From Pseudomonadota bacterium (GTDB lineage: Bacteria > Pseudomonadota > Alphaproteobacteria > Rhizobiales > Aestuariivirgaceae): a DNA stretch of 6,879 nt. Below, one piece after another: positions 1 through 6,103 of the stretch. Position numbers and translations under genes: made by a program. The stretch is from contig JAEKFU010000319.1 in assembly GCA_016522385.1 (NCBI GenBank), forward strand, positions 1-6,879. Direction: 5' to 3'. Position 1 is the stretch's first letter; each line of letters starts with the position of its first letter. The notes beneath the pieces are model-generated. The model worked only from the letters and a program-made list of their open reading frames with translations. It was not told the DNA's origin and ran no database searches.

Positions 1-47
1 GCCCTAGATTGTTGTAAAACTCGATCTTTGGGACGGAGCGAGATATT

Positions 48-428
48 TCAGGCCCATGGTCGACGCCTACGAATCTTGAGTTGGGGGACGGCCTTCACTG
101 CAGTATCTCTATGTGTCGTGCCGTGAATAAAGCGTATTGCGATATCGACCCTAGGCTCAATCGAATTCTGCCACAACCGGACATGCGATGCCGTCTGGAG
201 CGCTGCAGTTCCTGGCGTCTGCCAGACTGGCTCCCGCCTCACGGGATGACTTGCAAGCCGCCAGCGCAGCCCTATCAGGCGGCCTACGAAGATTAAAGAG
301 CAACCATCCTCAGGCTTAAATCCAGTCCGTGACCCATTTTCAACCGCCGACGCAATTGCGAGCAGAAATCTGCCACAACTTATCTTGTCTAAGCCCTTAT
401 GCTGCCGCCATTTGCTGATTGCATCACC
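48..428 (-). pseudogene. Long open frame with faint LysR (GcvA-type) resemblance, probably decayed or spurious
   Basis: This minus-strand frame is open for 126 codons between a TAA at 431-429 and the TGA ending at 48. There is no ATG with a ribosome binding site; the only usable start is a GTG at 242. Near the end the translation contains RVDIAIRFIHG, which resembles the segment VDIAIRFG(R)G found in the effector domain of GcvA-like LysR regulators. About 40 residues earlier it reads GRLIGLRWRLASHP, reminiscent of the R-W-L-x-P-R-L-x-x-F-x-x-x-H-P stretch of the same family. The tail is a run of arginines, and no helix-turn-helix was found upstream. The resemblance is by eye only, and an open frame of this length can arise by chance. 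It could be a remnant of a regulator or nothing. Confidence 0.2.
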
Positions 429-458
429 TTAGTTCAGCGTAATGCTTTAGTTCAGCGT
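429..458. repeat. 12-bp direct repeat, two copies, 18-bp period
   Basis: TTAGTTCAGCGT occurs at 429-440 and again, identically, at 447-458, with six bases between the copies. The spacing is just under two helical turns. No gene is placed so that this would be an obvious operator, and no further copy was seen nearby. It may be a regulatory half-site pair left from a lost promoter, or a small duplication. Confidence 0.6.
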
Positions 459-822
459 TTTACGTTGGCTCAAGGGAGACGAGGGTCCCGCCTCTCAGCC
501 ACATAGGGACCTCGCTGGGCCCTTGTCCCCTTTAGATAGCAAGAGTTGCCGTATTTTAAGGGATCGGCTGCCACTACTCCCCTTCGCTACGGCACGATCG
601 ATGACATCTATTGAACTAGGCCCTGCTATCATCCCCGAGCAGGGCTTCCTTTAAAGATCCGCGCCCTTTTCAGTGTATGGCCGGGGATCGAGCCGAAGGC
701 GTGAGGCCCCAAATGGCGACAACCGAGGCCCCACTAACACCTGTTCCCTCGCCACAAAGAGAAATCGCGGCCCCAATTCCATGCATCAATAGTATTATCA
801 GTAAGTGGTAAACTTGCTAGGC
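459..822. other. Gene-free stretch
   Basis: No coding frame with a plausible start and ribosome binding site was found on either strand. The interval contains an imperfect hairpin at 481-513 (GGTCCC at 484-489 against GGGACC at 506-511, with a bulged outer stem) and the terminator-like hairpin listed at 620-645. A 38-codon minus-strand frame beginning ATGCATGGAATT near 785 has no ribosome binding site and no recognisable product. The stretch reads as intergenic or degraded DNA. Confidence 0.5.
620..652 (+). terminator. Possible Rho-independent terminator
   Basis: GCCCTGCT (620-627) pairs perfectly with AGCAGGGC (638-645) around a ten-base loop, followed by the T-rich stretch TTCCTTT. The T tract is interrupted and no gene ends just upstream on the plus strand, so the assignment is tentative. 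It could belong to an unseen small transcript or a lost gene. Confidence 0.35.
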
Positions 823-852
823 AAGCCCCGCATTCCGCAAGATGCGGGGCTT
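823..852. terminator. Strong hairpin, probable intrinsic terminator
   Basis: AAGCCCCGCAT (823-833) and ATGCGGGGCTT (842-852) form a perfect 11-bp stem with an eight-base loop. The outer A-A/T-T pairs and GC-rich core are typical of intrinsic terminators. On the plus strand it is followed only by one further T, so it relies on the three Ts at 851-853. On the minus strand the downstream bases are CTTGCC. It could close transcription from either side. No confident gene ends next to it. Confidence 0.5.
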
Positions 853-1257
853 TGACGGCCAACCTCGTTGAGGTGCGGGGGGCACTGGCCGCTGCGTAAG
901 CATAGAAGAAAATGATCGGCAGGCAAAGTCTAGGCCGTAAATGCTTTGGCAGACTGTGTGCTCACCAGGCACTGTGGAGCGTGCCGTTCCTCCATGGAAT
1001 TGAGACCCCGCCACCCACATGAGCAGGGCCTCAAAAATCTGGGCCAGCTTAAATGTAGTGAGGATGGGTGCCGACCCAAGAATCATGATAACAGGAAATG
1101 ACCCTGCAAAAAATCCGCTGTGCGCATTCTAATTGTGGGTTTCGCCGACCATCATTGATGCGGGAGCACCCTCGAAAATCAGCAAAGCTCTGCTGTGCCA
1201 GCTTCAAACAAACACTAACCCTAGCAGGATACCGACACACCAGGGCTGGGTGCGGTT
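853..1257. other. Gene-free stretch between hairpin and small membrane peptide gene
   Basis: Frames of 66-115 codons are open here on both strands, but they overlap one another, lack ribosome binding sites and give no recognisable family. One minus-strand frame (817-1086) has hydrophobic patches near its start but runs through the hairpin at 823-852, which argues against it. The interval probably includes the 3' untranslated part of the transcript from the small gene at 1258-1377. Confidence 0.45.
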
Positions 1258-1377
1258 TTAAAAGGCATCGCTTACGCCACTGGCAAGCTCTGCAGTGAAT
1301 TCGCCACCGGTTGCGACATAGTCCACGATGGCAAGCGACAAGACCACTGTTGCCGTTATCCAAATCGACTTTGGCAT
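1258..1377 (-). CDS. Small single-span membrane peptide, 39 residues
   Basis: The frame starts at ATG 1377 and ends at TAA 1258. A ribosome binding site, AGAAGGG, lies seven bases upstream of the ATG, which is good spacing. The peptide begins MPKSIW and then has one hydrophobic span at about residues 5-22, with a positive residue before it and acidic residues (D19, E27, E31, D37) inside and after it. It could be a small inner-membrane protein or an uncleaved signal-type peptide. I do not recognise the family. The case for a real gene rests on the ribosome binding site, the amino-acid pattern and a CtrA-type box 55 bases upstream of the start. It is too short to be certain without comparison to relatives. 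Larger frames overlapping it on both strands look like shadows. Confidence 0.5.
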   Translation of the reverse strand: MPKSIWITATVVLSLAIVDYVATGGEFTAELASGVSDAF

Positions 1378-1431
1378 TTCGTTGCCCTTCTAGCATCGCA
1401 TCGAAACATAGGCGAAGTCTGGCGGCCGAAG

Positions 1432-1448
1432 GTTAAGCAATTCTTAAC
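1432..1448 (-). promoter_or_regulatory. CtrA-type box (perfect TTAA-N7-TTAAC)
   Basis: The segment GTTAAGCAATTCTTAAC matches the CtrA recognition consensus TTAA-N7-TTAAC exactly and is also a near-perfect dyad (GTTAAG, five bases, CTTAAC), so it reads the same on both strands. It ends 55 bases upstream of the ATG at 1377. That is a position where CtrA bound near the -35 region could control the small membrane peptide gene. CtrA is the cell-cycle and motility response regulator of alphaproteobacteria. The motif match is seen; the regulation is inferred. Confidence 0.5.
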
Positions 1449-1559
1449 GATTGTCCGCACCTTGCAAAGCTGGCGCTGTTTGTGTTGAAGGAAAATCCAT
1501 AGCGAACCGGTGAGGCTGACCACGGAGCAATCAAAAGGTGCAAGGTTGAATGTCTATAC

Positions 1560-1595
1560 GGCCGCCCCACAGCCGCAAACTGATGCGGGGCGGCC
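1560..1595 (-). terminator. Hairpin terminator after the GFA-family gene
   Basis: GGCCGCCCC (1560-1568) pairs perfectly with GGGGCGGCC (1587-1595). The inner 18 bases can add further pairs (CAG at 1570-1572 with CTG at 1580-1582). It lies 28 bases beyond the stop codon of the minus-strand gene ending at 1623 and is the natural end of that transcript. The T tract on the minus strand is weak, so termination efficiency is uncertain. Confidence 0.55.
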
Positions 1596-1622
1596 AGAGT
1601 ATTTCAATCATACAAACACGTC

Positions 1623-2060
1623 TTAGGCTGACGCTGGCCAGACAAATTCAGGGCGAAGCCCTTCATATACGGGACGACCGTCATCAGGTGCGGGGGCACC
1701 GGTAGCCGGATCATAAAAGGCATGATAGGTCGCCGGCATACTGTCTGGATCATAACCCATCAGGTTTGGCACGATAACTCGAATGCGACTTTGCTTATCA
1801 TCGAGCATGATCGGTGTGCCACAGGTTGCGCAGGTGCACAGCTCCAATGGCCCGTCTGGGTTTTGATCATTGAAGGGCTGACGGTTCAAGCCGTCAAGTC
1901 TGTCAACGGCCAGATCGCCATGATTGAAAAATACTACGTGAGTTGTGTCTTGCCCGGTAACACGCTTGCAGACAGAGCAATGGCAAGTATGGTTGTCGAT
2001 CGGATCATTGTCCGAGTGGGTGTGTATATGGTCGCACCCTCCAGCATACTTATGAGACAT
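1623..2060 (-). CDS. GFA-family (CENP-V/GFA fold) zinc-binding protein
   Basis: This complete 145-residue protein belongs to the family named after glutathione-dependent formaldehyde-activating enzyme; most members have no proven reaction. The family binds zinc through three cysteine clusters. Here they appear as C9-D10-H11, C26-H-C28-x-x-C31 and C77-x-x-C80, with an additional C75. The usual first cluster is C-x-C, so the second cysteine is replaced by D10/H11, with H13 and H15 close by. The core motif CHCSVCKR at 26-33 and CATCGTP at 77-83 are clear. The start at 2060 is fixed by AAGGAGG five bases upstream. The length is at the upper end of the usual 120-145 residues, and there is no signal peptide, so it is cytoplasmic. 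It appears to be a single-gene transcript closed by the hairpin at 1560-1595. The family is secure; the substrate is unknown. Confidence 0.9.
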   Translation of the reverse strand: MSHKYAGGCDHIHTHSDNDPIDNHTCHCSVCKRVTGQDTTHVVFFNHGDLAVDRLDGLNRQPFNDQNPDGPLELCTCATCGTPIMLDDKQSRIRVIVPNLMGYDPDSMPATYHAFYDPATGAPAPDDGRPVYEGLRPEFVWPASA

Positions 2061-2081
2061 GTTTTCCTCCTTGTTAATTTA

Positions 2082-2095
2082 TTGAATCAAATCAA
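2082..2095 (-). promoter_or_regulatory. Small dyad in the promoter of the GFA-family gene
   Basis: TTGA (2082-2085) and TCAA (2092-2095) form a short inverted repeat with six bases between, in an AT-rich stretch 22-35 bases upstream of the ATG at 2060. The arrangement fits an operator overlapping the promoter. It is short enough to be chance, and the regulator cannot be named. Confidence 0.25.
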
Positions 2096-2131
2096 CTATT
2101 TAAGCCCGTGACTTGACGCAGTTATGCTCAC

Positions 2132-2561
2132 TCACAGTAGGCCATATTCGCTCACATAGCCGAGGAATTCGTGCCCGTTGAGAGCTGGCCTCTGAATACG
2201 AGACAGGTAGCCAAGGCGGATCGCCCGATGATGAGGACGATCCACCATGACGAAGCGCAGACAGTCTACAACAGAGTTTAGCGCCAGGGTAGCTCTAGAG
2301 GCGATCAGAGGCGAACGGAAGTCCTGCGAGCTTGCCACCAAGCGACACTCTTGATGCTGCAGACGGCTCGTCTACAGGCAACGCGATGGCTAGATTGCCC
2401 TTACCTTCAATGAACGCCGAGGGTCTGGAATTGGCACACAACAGCCTATCCGGCCTCGCCGCGAAGTCGTCCCCTGCGCTCTAAATTCCTGACCTGTTTG
2501 GCTCCAAGGCCCGCGTCGCTGCCGCAAGTGCACCTTAGAACGCCAACCTCGCGTGGGTCAG
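2132..2561 (-). pseudogene. Decayed LysR-type transcriptional regulator
   Basis: Two minus-strand frames together resemble a LysR regulator. From 2399 to about 2298 one frame reads NLAIALPVDEPSAASRVSLG followed by a KLAGLPF segment. This matches the effector-domain pattern in which a strand ending ALPADHPLA is followed by R-x-x-V-x-L-x-D-L-A-G-x-P-F. The same frame upstream has LTHARLAF and GALAAATRALE, similar to the end of the helix-turn-helix and the linker helix, but it is broken by TAA at 2537 and TAG at 2483 and stops at TAG 2297. The second frame supplies an end piece, RAIRLGYLSRIQRPAL then a final helix to TGA at 2132, like the RRIGLVYRRDRPLSPAA end of the family. The distance between the two parts is shorter than in intact proteins. 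The call is by eye only, so it is moderate at best. Confidence 0.4.
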
Positions 2562-2856
2562 AAAGAACAACGTCCATTCTGACGCTATTCAGATAAGAGT
2601 GCAGATTGCGCGAGGCGACAGGGAAAGTTGGGATCCAGCTGCAATATGTTGCCTTTGAGTTCTGGTGCCTTTTCCAGCCAACGACTCATGGCCGGGCCGC
2701 TTGATGGCCCCACATCGATGCGATTACATCCCGGGCGAAACCACGACCACGACTTCACTGGATATCGATTGCGGGTGCACTCGCTCCAAATTGCTAAGTC
2801 GTCTCAGCGGTTTTGGAACAAATCACTATGGCTGCACGGAGTGGTGTTCCGGCTCA

Positions 2857-3147
2857 TCAATTGTAACTTCGGCGGCTGTTCCTGAACTCTGATGGTACCA
2901 GATAATCTTTACTGCCCACGCAATTTTTGTATCTCAGCCATAACGTCGCGCGCTGGTTTTGCGTGATCTGTCCGGCGCGGGCTTTCCGATTCCCGATCAG
3001 GGCTTTGCTGCGATAGAATTCGCACTTTTGCCGGATTGCGTCGCCATTGACGCCTGCTGAAAAGCCCGGGGTTGGCTGAATGGCTGAGAAAACAGTGATG
3101 AGAATGGCCATAACACTGGCTAGACCGAATGTTCGCGCGTTGATCAT
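2857..3147 (-). CDS. Small exported protein with two cysteines, unknown function
   Basis: The 96-residue product begins MINARTFGLA with a hydrophobic core at about residues 8-23 and a likely signal-peptidase site after GFSA (residue 31). The predicted mature part is about 65 residues, basic, and has exactly two cysteines (C42 and C76), which could form one disulfide in the periplasm. An AGGA seven bases upstream of ATG 3147 supports the start. Codon choice is mixed and gene-like, and overlapping frames on the same strand give lower-quality proteins. The gene lies 177 bases downstream of the MFS gene on the same strand and could be co-transcribed, though the gap allows its own promoter. I do not recognise the family; no lysozyme-inhibitor or cytochrome motif is visible. 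Confidence 0.7.
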   Translation of the reverse strand: MINARTFGLASVMAILITVFSAIQPTPGFSAGVNGDAIRQKCEFYRSKALIGNRKARAGQITQNQRATLWLRYKNCVGSKDYLVPSEFRNSRRSYN

Positions 3148-3324
3148 GACAATGTCCTACGGATGTTTGACACAGCTTGATTACGCTGTTCTGATCGCTT
3201 TGGATTACGTGCTCCTCGTCGCATCCGCCGGTTAATTTGCATGCAGCAACGTTTTTGACCCGAAAGAGCCGATTACTTCTGCTCTTCTCCATCAAACTGC
3301 CAAACAGGCACGCGACATCAACGC

Positions 3325-4521
3325 TCACAAGACGCGCTGCCGTACCAAACCCGTCCGCAAGAAAAGGCTTGGTGGAATGGCCAAAAGCGAGACAAACGCC
3401 ATTGCCAGCATGGCAGCATGCAGCTCCAAGTAATCACTGAGAAGACCAAATACGACCGGCCCACCGATCGCGGACAGGCCTGAAACCGAATAGATCAATG
3501 CAAATCCGCGGGACTGCCTAGTGCTTTGAAACAGGTCTGTTATCGAACCATATGTGATCGAAGTCGAACCTTGCAGGAACATGCCCAAAACAGGTAGCAA
3601 CAGAAATGCCATCGAGGCTTCCGAAAAAAGCAGCGCCACAACTCCCGCAGCGGTCGCGCATTGTGCTAAAGCAAACGAGCGTTTGACGCCAATACGCTCG
3701 GCCAGATAGCCGCAACCGGCTTTGCCGAACATGCCGCCAATCAATGTAAGCACCACGGCAAATGTAGCGAGGTGCGTTGCAACGCCCTTGTCCAGGAACA
3801 CAAAGACGACAAAAACCAGAAATCCGGTTTGCACCGCTGTGTCGAGAAACACAGTGACACATAAAGCGGCAAACCCGGCCCGATCTTGGATGCCCCATCC
3901 CAACGAACGTGCATCCAGGTCTGGACCTGAAGGAACATAGCGCCGACCACCGGTGTCAAACTTGCGCAATGTGTAGAATACGATCAGCGCAACCACCAGC
4001 GTGATGATCCCTAAACCGGTCACCACACCTTGCCACGCCACACCGATGCCGGTTGCAAATCCGAACAACCCGGTGAATGCCAGCTTGCCACCATCGCCGG
4101 ACGAATTGTAGAGCCCAAGGGCCGAGCGCCGGTGTCCGGTGTCGAACGAATTGCTGATGATTGAAGATGATAAAGCATGTTGGAAGGCCCCCCCAGTTCC
4201 CAGAAGCAGCAAGCTAAGTAGGATAGTTGAGACTCCACTAGCCGATGCCAGCCACAAATAAGCGACCGCGGCGCACATCAATCCGAATACAAGCAAACTG
4301 CGTTCACCGAGCCGCTCGGAAAGCAAACCCGATGGCAACTCGAAAAGTGTCATCGCACAGCTGCTCGCTGCGCGCAGCACTCCTATCTGCGCATAGCTCA
4401 ACCCAAACGCCTGCGCGAGAATTGGCATAAGCACATAAGTTGCGGCTCCCAGCCCATCCTGCACGGCGTGAGCGCTACAGCAGACAGCAAGCGTGAAATT
4501 GCGCTTCGTGCGAACCTGCAT
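3325..4521 (-). CDS. MFS transporter, Fsr-like drug/metabolite exporter type
   Basis: This is a complete 398-residue integral membrane protein with about twelve hydrophobic spans in two halves, separated by a hydrophilic central loop at about residues 185-212. The first loop motif of the superfamily is visible after span 2 as GLLSERLGERS (65-75). Its repeat is in the second half as GYLAERIGVKR (271-281), showing the internal duplication. The N-terminal segment with AHAVQDGLGAATYVLMP and GLSYAQIGVLR recalls fosmidomycin-resistance (Fsr) type exporters, but the substrate cannot be deduced. An AGGAGG lies 12 bases upstream of ATG 4521, a slightly long spacing, and no nearer start fits better. 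The gene is intact. It is followed by the small exported-protein gene and preceded by a damaged GFA-family gene, neither of which reveals its cargo. Confidence 0.95.
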   Translation of the reverse strand: MQVRTKRNFTLAVCCSAHAVQDGLGAATYVLMPILAQAFGLSYAQIGVLRAASSCAMTLFELPSGLLSERLGERSLLVFGLMCAAVAYLWLASASGVSTILLSLLLLGTGGAFQHALSSSIISNSFDTGHRRSALGLYNSSGDGGKLAFTGLFGFATGIGVAWQGVVTGLGIITLVVALIVFYTLRKFDTGGRRYVPSGPDLDARSLGWGIQDRAGFAALCVTVFLDTAVQTGFLVFVVFVFLDKGVATHLATFAVVLTLIGGMFGKAGCGYLAERIGVKRSFALAQCATAAGVVALLFSEASMAFLLLPVLGMFLQGSTSITYGSITDLFQSTRQSRGFALIYSVSGLSAIGGPVVFGLLSDYLELHAAMLAMAFVSLLAIPPSLFLRTGLVRQRVL

Positions 4522-4655
4522 CGCGTTCTACTTCCTCCTCATGGTCGCTTCCAGCGCTAAGTCGTCTACATAGATGTCCCGACGAAACAAAAAAACCGCG
4601 GAAGTTCTGAAAATCAATTTATGGACGCCCCGACCGGTTTAGACCCGCGGCATGC

Positions 4656-4875
4656 TTAAAAAGGTTGCTTGCCGTCCTGGCCGCCAAGCTTTGGCAGATC
4701 ATCATTTATGTCCGTCCATTCGGCGCGGCAGTCGTAGTAGTAGTGCGCTTCGGGATCGCGATTGATCGTGCCATGTAGCGCCGCCCGGGCAATGTTCGCA
4801 AAAAGCGGTCGGCAATTCGATCTGAAACTCGATTGCGCCGCAAAAGCAGCTGCCTTTGATAATTGGCCCTGACAA
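4656..4875 (-). pseudogene. GFA-family gene with internal deletion and frame change
   Basis: The frame starts at TTG 4875, with AGAGG nine bases upstream, and reads 29 codons of a typical GFA-family N-terminus: KGSCFCGAIEFQIELPTAF then CEHC. The first zinc cluster C-x-C and the start of the second (C-x-x-C) are present. At about 4793-4788 (ATTGCC) the similarity jumps to another frame, which gives the family C-terminus: IARAALHGTINRDPEAHYYY, then an EWTDINDDLPKLGG segment and a stop at 4656. About 60 residues of the middle, including the second half of the CHC cluster and the C-x-x-C cluster, are missing. The remnant cannot bind zinc in the normal way and is very unlikely to work. Read in the second frame alone, it passes as a 106-codon gene starting near 4976, whose first half is not family-like. 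Confidence 0.75.
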
Positions 4876-5277
4876 AACAATCTACCTCTGACTAGTAATT
4901 CCCACATTCTAGATAACGCGAATTCAATGTTGTCTTGCTTACGTGTGGCTAGGTCGACTCGCACCAAATACGCCACCGATACACAGGATCACGGAATTTT
5001 ATTCTCAAAAGCATCATTTCATTGGAAGCTTTGTAACAGTGGCTCCACGGTTCCAGGACATGTTCCGGCACGTCGGACCGTGTGGTGATCTTGCGAGTTG
5101 TCGGCAACAAACCGGGTCCACAGCTCGCACGCTTCTTGATCCTGCGCCGAGTCCAACGCACCCTAACCGTCGGCTTGTGCGGATTGTCCGAATTATCCGA
5201 CTGATAAGCTCGACCTAGAATGCGGTCTTTGGATCGTCCAGTACAGGGATCTGATCCGTGCCATCATTACGACGCAC
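4876..5277. other. Gene-free stretch between GFA remnant and gntR
   Basis: Overlapping open frames of 70-105 codons exist on both strands, but none has a ribosome binding site or a recognisable product. Directly after the gntR stop the same frame stays open for 20 codons (to a TAG near 5215), which may be chance. A short perfect palindrome, GGATCTGATCC, lies at 5247-5257, and a near-palindrome, TTGTCGGCAACAA, at about 5098-5111. No clear terminator for gntR was found. Confidence 0.45.
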
Positions 5278-5958
5278 TCACTGCCACGATCCCTTGCGTA
5301 AGCATTCTAGGCCGGCAAACACGTCTTGCTCAATGCTCGTACGTGTTGCGACGGGATCGCGCGCACGCAATGCAGCGACAACTTTCTCATGTGTCGCATT
5401 GGGGTTGCCGCTCATGGCGTTGGCCCGTTCAATCCCTTGTCTGAACCAAGGGCCCACTTGCAGCCACAGCATGTCAATTATTCCCATCAGTGTTGGGCGA
5501 CCGGCAGCTGCGTAGATTGTAAAATGAAAGCTGTAGTGGCTTTGGATGTATCTGTCATAATCCTCCGCCTTGAGGGCCTTGGCCATTTCATCGATAAGTT
5601 GCACGAGGCGATCGATCGCGGCATTCGACAGGAGCGGCGTCGCATACTCCGCTGCCAGACCTTCGAGAGATCTTCGGATTTCATGCAATTCAAACAGTCG
5701 CTCTTCCGACATTTTTGGGACTCGAATTGTCCGACTGCTTGACAATTCCAACGCGCCGTCAGCGACCAAACGGTTGAGAGCGTCGCGAACCGGCATCAGA
5801 CTGGTGTTGAATTCTTCAGCCAAAGGGCGAAGCGGTAGCTTTTGCCCGGGCACGACGTGGCCGCCCATTAGCATTAACCGGCAACGCTGAAGAATTTGAT
5901 CACGCAGTGGTTCTGCCGTTTGCCGCGTGATTTTGGTGAGCGAGCTGGTAACGGTCAT
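5278..5958 (-). CDS. GntR-family transcriptional regulator, FCD (FadR-type) class
   Basis: The 226-residue protein has the standard two-part layout. A winged helix-turn-helix spans about residues 17-80, with the typical EPLRDQILQ entry, PGQKLPLRPLAEEF and PVRDALNRLVADGALE. A helical FCD ligand-binding domain spans about 85-212, opening with LHEIRRSLEGLAA. FCD domains usually hold a metal through an acid/amide and three histidines. H145 (in FHFTIY) and H190 (in THEKVVAAL) are present, while the position three before F144 is H141 and the usual last histidine is replaced around D212. Such regulators usually sense a small acid or sugar acid and repress a neighbouring uptake or catabolic operon. 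The divergent exported protein and solute-binding protein to the right are the likely targets. ATG 5958 lacks a good ribosome binding site of its own and is closed upstream by a TGA; see the leader frame at 5955-5996. Confidence 0.95.
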   Translation of the reverse strand: MTVTSSLTKITRQTAEPLRDQILQRCRLMLMGGHVVPGQKLPLRPLAEEFNTSLMPVRDALNRLVADGALELSSSRTIRVPKMSEERLFELHEIRRSLEGLAAEYATPLLSNAAIDRLVQLIDEMAKALKAEDYDRYIQSHYSFHFTIYAAAGRPTLMGIIDMLWLQVGPWFRQGIERANAMSGNPNATHEKVVAALRARDPVATRTSIEQDVFAGLECLRKGSWQ

Positions 5959-5996
5959 CTGTCAATTTCGTTGCCTTTTGTCGAGGATCGACTCAT
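5955..5996 (-). CDS. 13-codon leader frame overlapping the gntR start (ATGA)
   Basis: ATG 5996 opens MSRSSTKGNEIDR and ends with TGA at 5957-5955, sharing the four bases ATGA with the gntR start at 5958. Its ribosome binding site, AGGAGGT at seven bases, is the best in the window, whereas gntR itself has only a poor AAGG 15 bases upstream. Two readings are possible. It may be a leader peptide that brings ribosomes to gntR by termination-reinitiation. Alternatively, gntR may originally have started at 5996 and a single-base indel between 5958 and 5996 may have separated the two. The peptide has no obvious regulatory codon run. Confidence 0.4.
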   Translation of the reverse strand: MSRSSTKGNEIDR

Positions 5997-6003
5997 GGCG
6001 ACC

Positions 6004-6010
6004 ACCTCCT
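6004..6010 (-). promoter_or_regulatory. Full-match Shine-Dalgarno for the leader frame ahead of gntR
   Basis: On the minus strand this reads AGGAGGT, complementary to the end of 16S rRNA, seven bases before ATG 5996. It lies 45 bases from the gntR ATG at 5958, too far to serve it directly. It therefore marks where translation of this mRNA really begins. Confidence 0.7.
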
Positions 6011-6103
6011 CTGTAGCATACTGAGCTGCTAGATCGCTTTTGGCAATCTTTCTTTGTGCTTTCCGAATTTGATGAATCTTGTCTGATATAACAGCGTGTG
6101 GGA

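Noticed and set aside
817..1086. An 89-codon minus-strand frame with hydrophobic patches
   Set aside because: It runs through the perfect hairpin at 823-852, lacks a ribosome binding site and shows no family motif.
2590..2803. A 71-codon minus-strand open frame containing MSRWLEKAPELKG
   Set aside because: The internal ATG at 2689 has no ribosome binding site and the translation matches nothing I recognise; it could be a remnant, but there is nothing to support a call.
2909..3328. A 139-codon minus-strand frame
   Set aside because: It overlaps the better-supported exported protein in another frame, has no ribosome binding site and gives a protein without recognisable character.
4527..4546. 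Four-codon frame (ATG AGG AGG AAG TAG) just before the MFS start
   Set aside because: It is simply the Shine-Dalgarno region read as codons and has no ribosome binding site of its own.
4656..4976. A 106-codon minus-strand gene
   Set aside because: Only the last 45 codons are family sequence. The rest is the GFA N-terminus read in the wrong frame plus upstream DNA, so it is better described as a deletion remnant starting at 4875.
5215..5280. Stop-codon readthrough extending gntR by 20 codons
   Set aside because: The regulator already has the normal length for its family, and a 20-codon open stretch after a stop is easily chance.
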